This document shows positions 1 through 5,869 of a DNA stretch of 9,128 bases, in pieces. The stretch is from the NCBI GenBank assembly GCA_900766185.1, contig CAAFUL010000024.1, positions 1 to 9,128 on the forward strand, in the 5' to 3' direction. The stretch comes from an uncultured Johnsonella sp. (GTDB lineage: Bacteria > Bacillota > Clostridia > Lachnospirales > Lachnospiraceae). A model generated the notes under the pieces. The model did no database searches and was not told where the DNA came from. It saw nothing but the letters and a program-made list of their open reading frames with translations. Within the stretch, counting starts at the first letter, position 1, and each line of letters starts with the position of its first letter. Made by a program: the position numbers and the translations under genes.

Positions 1-2
1 GT

Positions 3-89
3 TCATACACCTATACGCAAAAAGAAAAGTTTGCAACCAGATTTTTACTGGCTACAAACTTATTATACGAGGGTTGCGAGTATGATTGA
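3..89 (+). CDS. 3' end of an unidentified reading frame (partial)
   Basis: An open frame enters from the left edge and stops at TGA (87-89). It encodes about 28 residues ending LLYEGCEYD. The last six sense codons (from 72) lie inside repeat R1, and the reading frame at the other end of the window also ends GCEYD, with the same nucleotides. I do not recognise the family. It may be the tail of a real gene, a transposase-like relic, or chance openness across a repeat. The fragment is too short to decide. Confidence 0.3.
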   Translation, partial: SYTYTQKEKFATRFLLATNLLYEGCEYD

Positions 90-175
90 ATTATACGGAG
101 TTTTTTATAAACTAATAACCACAAACTATTATAATTGTTTATGCTGCCAACTCCCTGACAAACCATTATTTTATT
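72..175 (+). repeat. Repeat R1, copy A (inverted partner at 8881-8991)
   Basis: About 104 bp match the reverse complement of 8881-8991 at roughly 90% identity, with one 6-bp gap. The first ~45 bases are nearly identical. The unit begins GGTTGCGAGTATGATTGA, which encodes a shared GCEYD-stop tail, and continues through about 85 bp of non-coding sequence. Near its centre is an almost palindromic 18-mer (123-140, AAACTATTATAATTGTTT). The flanks differ between the two copies, which defines this as a discrete element. The family is not recognised. Confidence 0.85.
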
Positions 176-238
176 AGCTGAAATGTCGAAGTGTCAATGT
201 ACTGATTCGATTTGAACTATGGGAAGTGTTAGATATTT

Positions 239-276
239 AATAAAAGACCAAGCCTGAACTTGATCTTTTATTTTTT
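239..276 (+). terminator. Rho-independent terminator
   Basis: A 14-bp stem with one mismatch (239-252 with 259-272, AATAAAAGACCAAG/CTTGATCTTTTATT) has a 6-base loop and runs into TTTTTT. It would stop a + strand transcript arriving from the left-edge reading frame. The A-rich left flank also makes it usable for minus-strand transcripts coming from yqeG, though less convincingly. Confidence 0.75.
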
Positions 277-284
277 ACATCTAT

Positions 285-362
285 TTAATTTAAGAATAAC
301 CTATACTCTATGTCAAGCAGCAATTCTCTCATTGCTGCCTTTTAATTTTTTCTTCTCGCCAT
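285..362 (-). pseudogene. Interrupted mini-ORF with a good ribosome site
   Basis: On the minus strand GGAGG (370-374) stands 7 bases before an ATG (362-360). The frame reads MARRKN, then TAA (344-342), then continues in the same frame as KAAMRELLLDIEYRLFLN to a second TAA (287-285). A basic start followed by an amphipathic stretch after one nonsense codon looks like the decayed start of a small protein, perhaps transposase-related. It could also be a six-residue leader. No family is recognised, and the hairpin at 317-338 overlaps it. Confidence 0.25.
317..350 (+). terminator. Terminator-like hairpin
   Basis: A perfect 8-bp stem GCAGCAAT/ATTGCTGC (317-324, 331-338) with loop TCTCTC is followed on the + strand by CTTTTAATTTTTT. 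No + strand gene is seen between the terminator at 239 and this one. It may be a second stop for leftover transcription, or part of the decayed mini-ORF region on the other strand. Confidence 0.5.
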
Positions 363-487
363 AGAATAACCTCCAAGCTGAGTCTTTTTTCTTAGAATTA
401 GTTTTTCATGGGTCATCGACACTATCCTGAGCAGTTATATCTTAAATAGGTTTGAGCTTTACACAAACTTTGGAATAGTCCCTCGCA

Positions 488-982
488 CTACTTTCTCATA
501 TGATAGAAAAACAGCACTATAGCCTCCAATTTTCTTTTAAACACTATCTGTATTTCTTCTTTTTTATCAATAGGTTTTACCAGTATGCTATACAGTCCGG
601 TTCTATTGGCTCCGTATATGTCTGTAAAAAGCTGGTCTCCTATAAATACTGTATCCTCTTTACCGGAGCCCAGCTTTTCCATAGCCGAAACATAGGCTTT
701 TCTTCCCGGTTTTCCGGCTTTTGCTATATAGTCACTTCCTACCTCATTAGCAAAGCTTTCAACCCTTTCTTTGGTATTATTTGATAAAAGTATGGTCTTA
801 AAGCCCATATTATGTATGATATAAAAAAGTTCCACTATGTCTTCATTAGCCTTTGCTCCATGCTTTACCAAGGTGTTGTCTATATCATAAATCAAGGCTC
901 TTATTCCTTTATTATAAAGCTCTTTATAATTGATATCGTATACTGAACTTATCTCTTCTTTAGGGTAAAATATTTTCATCAT
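488..982 (-). CDS. yqeG: YqeG family HAD-type phosphatase (PGP phosphatase-like)
   Basis: This 164-residue cytoplasmic protein belongs to HAD subfamily IIIA. Motif I is D33-I-D35-N-T-L (nucleophile and acid/base aspartates), motif II is S67 in LLSNN, the motif III lysine is near 88-91 (KAGKP), and motif IV is GD116QLFTD121. No cap domain is evident, as expected for this short class, and the length fits the family (about 170). Relatives include mitochondrial and cyanobacterial phosphatidylglycerophosphate phosphatases, so lipid phosphate removal is possible, but the bacterial YqeG substrate is not settled. The start ATG overlaps the nrdR stop (ATGA), and there is little Shine-Dalgarno sequence, so translational coupling to nrdR is likely. 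A second ATG follows immediately at 979-977. The TAG stop is at 490-488. Confidence 0.9.
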   Translation of the reverse strand: MMKIFYPKEEISSVYDINYKELYNKGIRALIYDIDNTLVKHGAKANEDIVELFYIIHNMGFKTILLSNNTKERVESFANEVGSDYIAKAGKPGRKAYVSAMEKLGSGKEDTVFIGDQLFTDIYGANRTGLYSILVKPIDKKEEIQIVFKRKLEAIVLFFYHMRK

Positions 983-1440
983 GATCTTTTATTCTTTATA
1001 AGGTTCCCTATCTCTTCCATAAATGTACTTACATCCTTAAATTCTCTGTATACGGATGCAAATCTTACATAGGCAACCTCATCCACCTCTTTTAATTTAT
1101 TCATTACAAGCTCTCCGACTACGGAGCTTTCTATTTCCTTAACTCCCATGGAAAATATAGTATTCTCTATATCATCAACCATATGTTGTATAGTATCTCT
1201 GGATACGGGTCTTTTATGACAGCTTTGTATAATGCCCTTTTCAAGCTTGGCTCTCTCATAGCCTTCTCTTGTACGATCTTTTTTAATAAGCATAATAGGC
1301 ATGGTTTCAACTTTTTCATAAGTGGTAAATCTTTTTCTACACTTTTCACACTGCCTTCTTCTCCTTATGGCAGCATAATCATCTATGGCTCTTGTGTCTA
1401 TGACCTTAGATTCAAGATTATTGCAAAAAGGACATCTCAT
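979..1440 (-). CDS. nrdR: Transcriptional repressor NrdR
   Basis: The 153-residue NrdR is a zinc-ribbon plus ATP-cone repressor of ribonucleotide reductase genes. It responds to ATP/dATP state and binds NrdR boxes. The ribbon is C3-P-F-C6 and C31-E-K-C34, with the conserved basic stretch IRRRRQCEKCRKRFTTYE between and after the pairs. The ATP-cone spans roughly 49-139 and begins with the typical VIKKDR-like segment (here MLIKKDRTREGYERAKLEKGI, near 49). Length and start match the family closely. GGGAGAAG lies just before the ATG. It is first in a two-gene unit with yqeG. No ribonucleotide reductase gene and no evident NrdR box occur in this window, so its targets are elsewhere. Confidence 0.98.
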   Translation of the reverse strand: MRCPFCNNLESKVIDTRAIDDYAAIRRRRQCEKCRKRFTTYEKVETMPIMLIKKDRTREGYERAKLEKGIIQSCHKRPVSRDTIQHMVDDIENTIFSMGVKEIESSVVGELVMNKLKEVDEVAYVRFASVYREFKDVSTFMEEIGNLIKNKRS

Positions 1441-1482
1441 AAACTTCTCCCTTTCTAAAAGATTATCGCTTATGTCAATAAT

Positions 1483-1510
1483 ATCATAATAATTGTATCT
1501 TAAAAAGCAA
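1483..1510 (-). promoter_or_regulatory. Candidate sigma-A promoter for nrdR-yqeG
   Basis: On the minus strand TTGCTT (1510-1505) and TATGAT (1488-1483) are separated by 16 bp, placing the start site near 1476, about 35 bases before the nrdR ATG. The -10 matches consensus at 5 of 6 bases; the -35 is weaker. A second TTGACA (1478-1473) lies downstream but has no good -10. Confidence 0.45.
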
Positions 1511-1551
1511 AAATGCCATATTTATAAAAAAGTAAGCTGATATAAGTTTAG

Positions 1552-1654
1552 AGTTCAGGTAGGTCATTCATCTTTGTCAAAAAACTAAGAATATTTAATT
1601 TTTTATCTATAAATTAGACTAATATGAATTCCGGCAGCAGACTGATAGATATAC
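1552..1654 (+). repeat. Repeat R2, copy 1 (inverted partner at 5029-5130)
   Basis: These 103 bp match the reverse complement of 5029-5130 with nine substitutions and a single-base gap in a T-run (about 90% identity). The ends are AGTTCAGGTAGGT on the left and CAGACTGATAGATATAC on the right, and the core contains GAATTCCGGCAGCAG. It has no open reading frame and no strong internal hairpin. It sits in the divergent gap between nrdR and the radical-SAM operon. On the minus strand it carries TTGACA (1580-1575) pointing toward nrdR. Confidence 0.88.
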
Positions 1655-1740
1655 GGTTTTAAGCTTTTTCACCCTATTCTTTTATTTCATAACTCAAACT
1701 TCCCATATCAAAAATTTTCCAATTTTTTATTAGAATTAGC

Positions 1741-1769
1741 TTGACTGTCGAACCTATGTTTTGTATAAT
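1741..1769 (+). promoter_or_regulatory. Strong sigma-A promoter of the radical-SAM repair operon
   Basis: TTGACT (1741-1746) and a perfect TATAAT (1764-1769) are separated by exactly 17 bp. The start site should be near 1776, about 30 bases before the preferred ATG at 1806. This argues against the TTG at 1761, which overlaps the -10 element, and makes the ATG at 1776 close to leaderless. Confidence 0.8.
1749..1762 (+). promoter_or_regulatory. LexA (SOS)-like box inside the promoter spacer
   Basis: CGAACCTATGTTTT lies wholly between the -35 and -10. The Gram-positive LexA/DinR consensus is CGAAC-N4-GTTYG, with a core of GAAC-N4-GTTY. Here the left half-site is exact and the right half differs only in its last base. 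The position is ideal for repression, and the downstream genes belong to a DNA-repair-associated family. Function is inferred; no lexA gene is in the window. Confidence 0.55.
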
Positions 1770-1805
1770 ATTCTTATGGTAAACATCAGTTCTAGTGAAG
1801 ATATT

Positions 1806-3188
1806 ATGCAGAAACTTGAAATCCTATCCGCCGCAGCCAAGTATGATGTTGCCTGCACCTCAAGCGGTGTAGCAAGAAAGGGGGAAAAAGGAAAACTTGG
1901 CAATACCGCAGCAAGCGGAATTTGTCATACTTTCAGCTCGGACGGAAGATGTGTTTCTTTACTCAAAATACTTATGACCAATCATTGCATTTTTGATTGC
2001 AAGTACTGTATTAATCGTTGCAGCAATGATATAAGGCGAGCCTGTTTTACGCCAAAGGAAATCTGTGAGCTTACTGTGGAATTTTACAAAAGAAATTATA
2101 TAGAGGGACTGTTCTTAAGCTCAGGTATAATCAACAGCCCTAACTACACCATGGAAAAGCTTTGTGAAACTTTAAGCTTACTCAGGAATGAATACAGGTT
2201 TAACGGCTATATTCATGTAAAAGCCATACCCGGAGTCTCGGACGACTTACTGGCACAAGCCGGTTTCCTTGCAGACAGAATGAGCGTAAATATAGAGTTT
2301 CCTACCGAAACAAGCCTTAAAAAATTTGCCCCCAATAAAAGTTTTAAACTTATATCCTCGCCTATGAAAAAAATAAAAGACTCCATAGTATCACATAGAT
2401 TAAGTATAGGAGAAAGTAAAAAACTTCCAAGAAGCAATATTAACAATTATATTCCAAGCATTATATTTAATGAGCAAAAAAGACTTGAAGGCAGTGCTGC
2501 GTCTTCTATCTTAAATTTGCCAAAAACCATGACGAAAAACCGTCCCTTTGTTCCTTCCGGTCAAAGTACTCAAATGATTATAGGTGCAGGTGATGAAAGT
2601 GATTACAACATACTTATGAGCACCCAAAGTTTATACCAAAACTTTGACTTGAAAAGGGTATTTTACTCTGCCTACATTCCTATCAATGAAGACTCTTCGC
2701 TTCCAAAGCTTAACGAACCCGTACCGCTTTTAAGGGAGCACAGGCTATATCAGGCTGATTGGCTGTTAAGATTTTACGGTTTTCACGCACAGGAGCTTTT
2801 AAGTGCTAAAGAACCCAACTTTAATCCATATATGGATCCTAAGTGTAACTGGGCTATTAAACATTTGGAACACTTTCCCGTAGAAGTACAGACTGCCGAC
2901 ATAGCCTTACTGCTTAGAGTGCCCGGCATAGGTCCAAAAGCCGCAAAAAGAATAGTAAGTTCAAGAAGATACTCATTGCTTGATTTTAATTCACTTGCCA
3001 AAATGGGTGTAGTACTTAAAAGAGCGCACTATTTCCTAACCTGCAACGGTAAAATGATGTATAAGACCTTGATAGATGAGAAATATATAACAAATAGACT
3101 TATCACATTAAATAACAAGGAAAACTGGCAACACAGCTATAAGCCTGAAAGACAGCTATCTTTATTTGAAGATTTTGGAGTAAATTAA
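1806..3188 (+). CDS. Radical SAM protein, putative DNA modification/repair
   Basis: This 460-residue protein matches the family described as putative DNA modification/repair radical SAM protein (TIGR03916 type, linked to uracil-DNA glycosylase-like proteins). The 4Fe-4S/SAM motif is C61-x3-C65-x2-C68 in NHCIFDCKYC, with further cysteines at 17, 40, 49 and 72. The FVPSGQSTQMIIGA segment (about 248-261) is also typical. The C-terminus has a helix-hairpin-helix DNA-binding motif, VPGIGPKAAKRI (372-383). Residues about 197-245 are polar and Ser/Asn/Lys-rich and look like a lineage-specific insertion. I chose the ATG at 1806 because the family starts at (x)KLEILxxAAKYD and the promoter -10 overlaps earlier starts (TTG 1761, ATG 1776). 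The stop overlaps the next gene's start (TAATG). The substrate is unknown. Confidence 0.92.
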   Translation: MQKLEILSAAAKYDVACTSSGVARKGEKGKLGNTAASGICHTFSSDGRCVSLLKILMTNHCIFDCKYCINRCSNDIRRACFTPKEICELTVEFYKRNYIEGLFLSSGIINSPNYTMEKLCETLSLLRNEYRFNGYIHVKAIPGVSDDLLAQAGFLADRMSVNIEFPTETSLKKFAPNKSFKLISSPMKKIKDSIVSHRLSIGESKKLPRSNINNYIPSIIFNEQKRLEGSAASSILNLPKTMTKNRPFVPSGQSTQMIIGAGDESDYNILMSTQSLYQNFDLKRVFYSAYIPINEDSSLPKLNEPVPLLREHRLYQADWLLRFYGFHAQELLSAKEPNFNPYMDPKCNWAIKHLEHFPVEVQTADIALLLRVPGIGPKAAKRIVSSRRYSLLDFNSLAKMGVVLKRAHYFLTCNGKMMYKTLIDEKYITNRLITLNNKENWQHSYKPERQLSLFEDFGVN

Positions 3189-3949
3189 TGAAAATATTTA
3201 CCTATGATGATGATTTTGAAGCTCTTGCTTCCTGTATATACAGTGCTTGGGAATATAGCCTTGCACATAAAGATGAGCAAATAAGCCTTAGGAAACACTC
3301 AAGTATGCAGCAAAGTATATTTTCCGAGTTTATATATGTGGAAACCGACAAAGGCAAAGCAAAAAAGGTTATAGACAGTATAAAAACAAAACTTTCCATG
3401 CAAAGCTACCATACTGTATATATGGCTTTTCTTTACTGCGAAGATACCGGTAATGACATATATCAATTCCTAAGATTGGCTTTTAAACATGGCAAGGATA
3501 TAAACTATATGCTGGGAGAGAACATTGTTATGAAACTTATGCGACTTCAAAGAGCTGTCAGTAACGAAATGAACTCATATATAGAAATAGTCAGATTTAA
3601 TGAAGTGGCTGATAATGTTTTTATATCCCATATAGAACCTAAGCATAATATACTTTTAGGACTTTCAAATCACTTTCAAAACAGGATGCCTTCCATTAAC
3701 TGGATGATAATAGACAGTGCAAGAAGTCTTGCTCTCGTACATCAAAAAGAAAGAGACTGTTACCTACATAAACTAAATTCAGAGGAGCTTAAAAAAATGT
3801 CCAAAGTAAATGACATAAAAGAACCTTATAAAAAACTTTGGAAAAGCTTTTTTAACAGTATAGCCATAAAAGAAAGAGAAAACTTAAAACTGCAAAGACA
3901 GCACTGTCCTCTAAGACGAAGAAAATACATGACTGAATTTATGGAGTAA
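3188..3949 (+). CDS. Radical-SAM-linked DNA metabolism protein (TIGR03915/DUF4130 type)
   Basis: This 253-residue soluble protein is the usual neighbour of the preceding radical-SAM gene. In other bacteria the same domain is found either alone or fused to a uracil-DNA glycosylase-family domain. It opens with the characteristic YDDDFEALASCIYSAWE segment and ends with QRQHCPLRRRKYMTEF, resembling the family's conserved C-terminal RYWKxLTEF-like block, though the aromatic Tyr-Trp appears replaced by Arg residues here. The last ~100 residues are rich in Lys, Arg and Glu, consistent with nucleic-acid contact. Its start overlaps the upstream stop by one base (TAATG), so expression is coupled. No glycosylase domain is fused to it. 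The role in DNA metabolism is inferred from family context only. Confidence 0.88.
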   Translation: MKIFTYDDDFEALASCIYSAWEYSLAHKDEQISLRKHSSMQQSIFSEFIYVETDKGKAKKVIDSIKTKLSMQSYHTVYMAFLYCEDTGNDIYQFLRLAFKHGKDINYMLGENIVMKLMRLQRAVSNEMNSYIEIVRFNEVADNVFISHIEPKHNILLGLSNHFQNRMPSINWMIIDSARSLALVHQKERDCYLHKLNSEELKKMSKVNDIKEPYKKLWKSFFNSIAIKERENLKLQRQHCPLRRRKYMTEFME

Positions 3950-3956
3950 TAAGAAA

Positions 3957-3994
3957 ATTCCCCTAAAGTATCTTAATACACCTTAGGGGGATTT
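3957..3994. terminator. Bidirectional terminator between convergent operons
   Basis: CCCCTAA (3960-3966) pairs with TTAGGGG (3983-3989), and an inner GTAT/ATAC (3968-3971, 3976-3979) extends the hairpin. A/T-rich flanks lie on both sides (AAGAAAATT and ATTTGA). It separates the + strand repair operon ending at 3949 from the minus-strand metQ ending at 4025. The U-tracts are short, so strength is uncertain. Confidence 0.65.
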
Positions 3995-4024
3995 GACCTT
4001 AAACAAAGTTTATAATATCGGATA

Positions 4025-4921
4025 TTAGAATAAAGGAACTACAGCGCCCTCATACTTATCTTCAATAAACTTCTTTACCTCAGGGCTTTGAATTGCATCA
4101 AGTAAAGCAAGTATTGCCTCGCTCTTTTCATTACCCTCTTTAACCGCTATGATATTGGCATAGGTATTAGCCGCCTCTGAACTTGCATCTTCTACGGCTA
4201 AAGCATCCTTAACCTTAAGTCCTGCTTCTATAGCATAGTTACCGTTAATTACAGCTACATCAACATCCTTAAGAGATCTTGGAACCTGTGCAGCCTCTAC
4301 CTCTAAAAGCTCGATATTCTTAGGATTTTCCACTATATCGTTCTTTGTTGCGGTAAGACCTGCTCCGTCCTTGATTTTGATAAGTCCCTGTGCTGCAAGT
4401 AACTGAAGTGCACGAGCCTCATTGGTTACATCATTAGGAACTGCAATCTTGGCACCATCTTTAAGATCTGCAAGTGAGCTTACCTTACCTGCATAAATTC
4501 CGAAAGGCTCATAATGTGTAACACCTGCTGATACTACCTTAGTTCCTCTTTCCTCATTAAAGCTTTCGAGATATGGATAGTGCTGGAAAAAGTTAGCATC
4601 AAGTTCACCGGTATCTACAGCTATATTAGGCTGAACATAGTCATTATACACTACTATATCAAGTTCATAGCCCTTGTCCTTTAACACTTTGTTAGCCTCT
4701 TCCAAAATCTCAGCGTGTGGTGAGGGAGTAGCTCCTATCTTAATTTTCTTTAACTCTCCTGAAGCCTCCTTGCTGCTTTCCTCTGAACTTTCGACACTTC
4801 CTGCCTCTGAGCTTTGCTCTGCCTGACTTGCTGCTGTGGTCTCTGCGCTCTTGCTTTGGCAAGCCACACTAAATGCTGCTACGGCTAATATACTTGCCGC
4901 TAATAAAATATTCTTCTTCAT
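4025..4921 (-). CDS. metQ: Methionine ABC transporter substrate-binding lipoprotein MetQ
   Basis: This 298-residue NlpA/MetQ-family lipoprotein captures methionine outside the cell for MetNI. Residues 1-20 are a lipoprotein signal peptide (KK, a hydrophobic core, then FSVA) followed by lipid-attachment C21. Residues 22-56 form a Ser/Glu/Ala-rich tether. The binding domain starts at KKIKIGATPSPHAEILE, the family's hallmark, and includes NFFQHYPYLESF and YEPFGIYAGK. The ATG has an excellent ribosome site (AAGGAGGAG, rc of 4927-4935). Unlike the compact arrangement common in other Firmicutes, metQ is separated from metI by about 280 bp containing repeat R2 and a long hairpin. No confident own promoter was found, so it may depend on readthrough from metNI. 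Confidence 0.94.
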   Translation of the reverse strand: MKKNILLAASILAVAAFSVACQSKSAETTAASQAEQSSEAGSVESSEESSKEASGELKKIKIGATPSPHAEILEEANKVLKDKGYELDIVVYNDYVQPNIAVDTGELDANFFQHYPYLESFNEERGTKVVSAGVTHYEPFGIYAGKVSSLADLKDGAKIAVPNDVTNEARALQLLAAQGLIKIKDGAGLTATKNDIVENPKNIELLEVEAAQVPRSLKDVDVAVINGNYAIEAGLKVKDALAVEDASSEAANTYANIIAVKEGNEKSEAILALLDAIQSPEVKKFIEDKYEGAVVPLF

Positions 4922-4974
4922 AATATCTCCTCCTTGAGAATTTATATATTTCGTTACAGTTTGGGTAGTTTAGA

Positions 4975-5033
4975 TATGTATTTATAATATGGAAAATGAA
5001 AGCTTGCTTTCGGGTGTATATTATAAATGTATA
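4975..5033. other. Long hairpin between metI and metQ
   Basis: Outer arms 4975-4990 and 5018-5033 pair over 16 positions with two mismatches, the inner 11 (ATTTATAATAT) being perfect. Inside is a second perfect stem, GAAAGC-TT-GCTTTC (4998-5011). The structure stands about 55 bases before metQ on its transcript and touches the end of repeat R2. It could protect the metQ message 5' end or attenuate readthrough. It lacks a U-run and so is not a standard terminator. Confidence 0.55.
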
Positions 5034-5130
5034 TCTATCAGGCTGCTGCCGGAATTCATCTTCGTCTAATTTATAGATAAAAATTAAATATTTTTAGTTT
5101 TTTGACAAAGACAAATTACCTACTTAAACT
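5029..5130 (-). repeat. Repeat R2, copy 2 (inverted partner at 1552-1654)
   Basis: These 102 bp are in the opposite orientation to copy 1 and about 90% identical. The element lies in the metI-metQ gap. Its + strand contains a consensus TTGACA (5102-5107) followed after 17 bp by TAAACT, a weak promoter candidate reading out of the element antisense to metI. No coding capacity is seen. Confidence 0.88.
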
Positions 5131-5186
5131 GCAACTGCTTCTTCCCCTTTTGAGGTCGGGGATATTTAACCTTTATATATAGTAAA

Positions 5187-5199
5187 ACCACTTTGTGGT
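5187..5199 (-). terminator. Weak hairpin after metI
   Basis: On the minus strand ACCAC-AAA-GTGGT is followed by TTTTAC, only about 7 bases after the metI stop. The 5-bp stem is short, so it might give partial termination or 3' end protection, lowering metQ relative to metNI. This is tentative. Confidence 0.3.
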
Positions 5200-5203
5200 A
5201 TAA

Positions 5204-5869
5204 CTATCTGACTCTTTTATCACCTCTTCTTGACAGATACATCCATGTTTCTTGTATGATCTGGACTATAATAACAAGTATAGCCACAGTGATAAGCATA
5301 ACATCTGTTTGATATCTATAGTAACCGTAATTGATAGCTATAGTACCAAGTCCTCCACCTCCTGTAAATCCTGCCATAGCAGAATATCCCAGTATGGTAG
5401 TAATTGAAATTGCAGCTCCCAGTAAAAGTGAAGGAGTAGCCTCTGGAAGTAAGACCTTCCATACTATCTGAAAATTAGAAGCCCCCATAGATTTTGCAGC
5501 CTCTATAACTCCGGCATCAACTTCTTTTAATGAAGACTCAACCATACGAGCTATATATGGTGCAGCTGCTATAACTAAAGGCGGTATTACCGCTTTGGCT
5601 CCAAGTGTTGTTCCTACCATAACTCTGGTAAGCGGCAACACCATTATAAGTAAAATAATAAACGGTATAGATCTAAGTATATTTATAATTATGCCCAAAA
5701 TAATATTTACCAAAGGCATGGGCTTTATCCCGTCTTTTGCACTTACTACCAGACATATTCCGAGTGGTATACCTATAAGATAGGCTAAAAAAGATGAAAT
5801 AAAGGTCATAAGTAAGGTTTCAAATATACCCATTCCAAGCATATTAAGCGTCTGCGTTGACAAATTCAT
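5204..5869 (-). CDS. metI: Methionine ABC transporter permease MetI
   Basis: This 221-residue inner-membrane permease forms the transmembrane channel for methionine with MetN and MetQ. It has about five hydrophobic segments and the cytoplasmic coupling (EAA) loop VIEAAKSMGASNFQIVWKVLLPEA (E123-A-A, G129). Length agrees with E. coli MetI (217). Three in-frame ATGs lie together: 5887, 5875 and 5869. AGGAGG (5884-5879) is inside the reading frame of the first and only 3 bases from the second, but 9 bases from the ATG at 5869, so that start is chosen. It overlaps the end of metN by 26 bp, consistent with tight coupling. If the first ATG were used the protein would have six extra residues. Confidence 0.94.
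   Translation of the reverse strand: MNLSTQTLNMLGMGIFETLLMTFISSFLAYLIGIPLGICLVVSAKDGIKPMPLVNIILGIIINILRSIPFIILLIMVLPLTRVMVGTTLGAKAVIPPLVIAAAPYIARMVESSLKEVDAGVIEAAKSMGASNFQIVWKVLLPEATPSLLLGAAISITTILGYSAMAGFTGGGGLGTIAINYGYYRYQTDVMLITVAILVIIVQIIQETWMYLSRRGDKRVR

Noticed and set aside
28..60. Hairpin AGTTTGCAACCAG/CTGGCTACAAACT as a terminator
   Set aside because: The stem has two mismatches, there is no T-run on the + strand, and it lies within the open frame ending at 89. On the minus strand a T-rich tail exists, but no gene feeds it within 400 bases.
176..240. Short + strand ORF (ATG at 188) and weak TTGAAC promoter before the terminator at 239
   Set aside because: Only ten codons, no ribosome site and a poor -10; indistinguishable from chance.
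1441..1805. NrdR boxes autoregulating nrdR
   Set aside because: No pair of ACA-type palindromic 16-mers with the right spacing was found.
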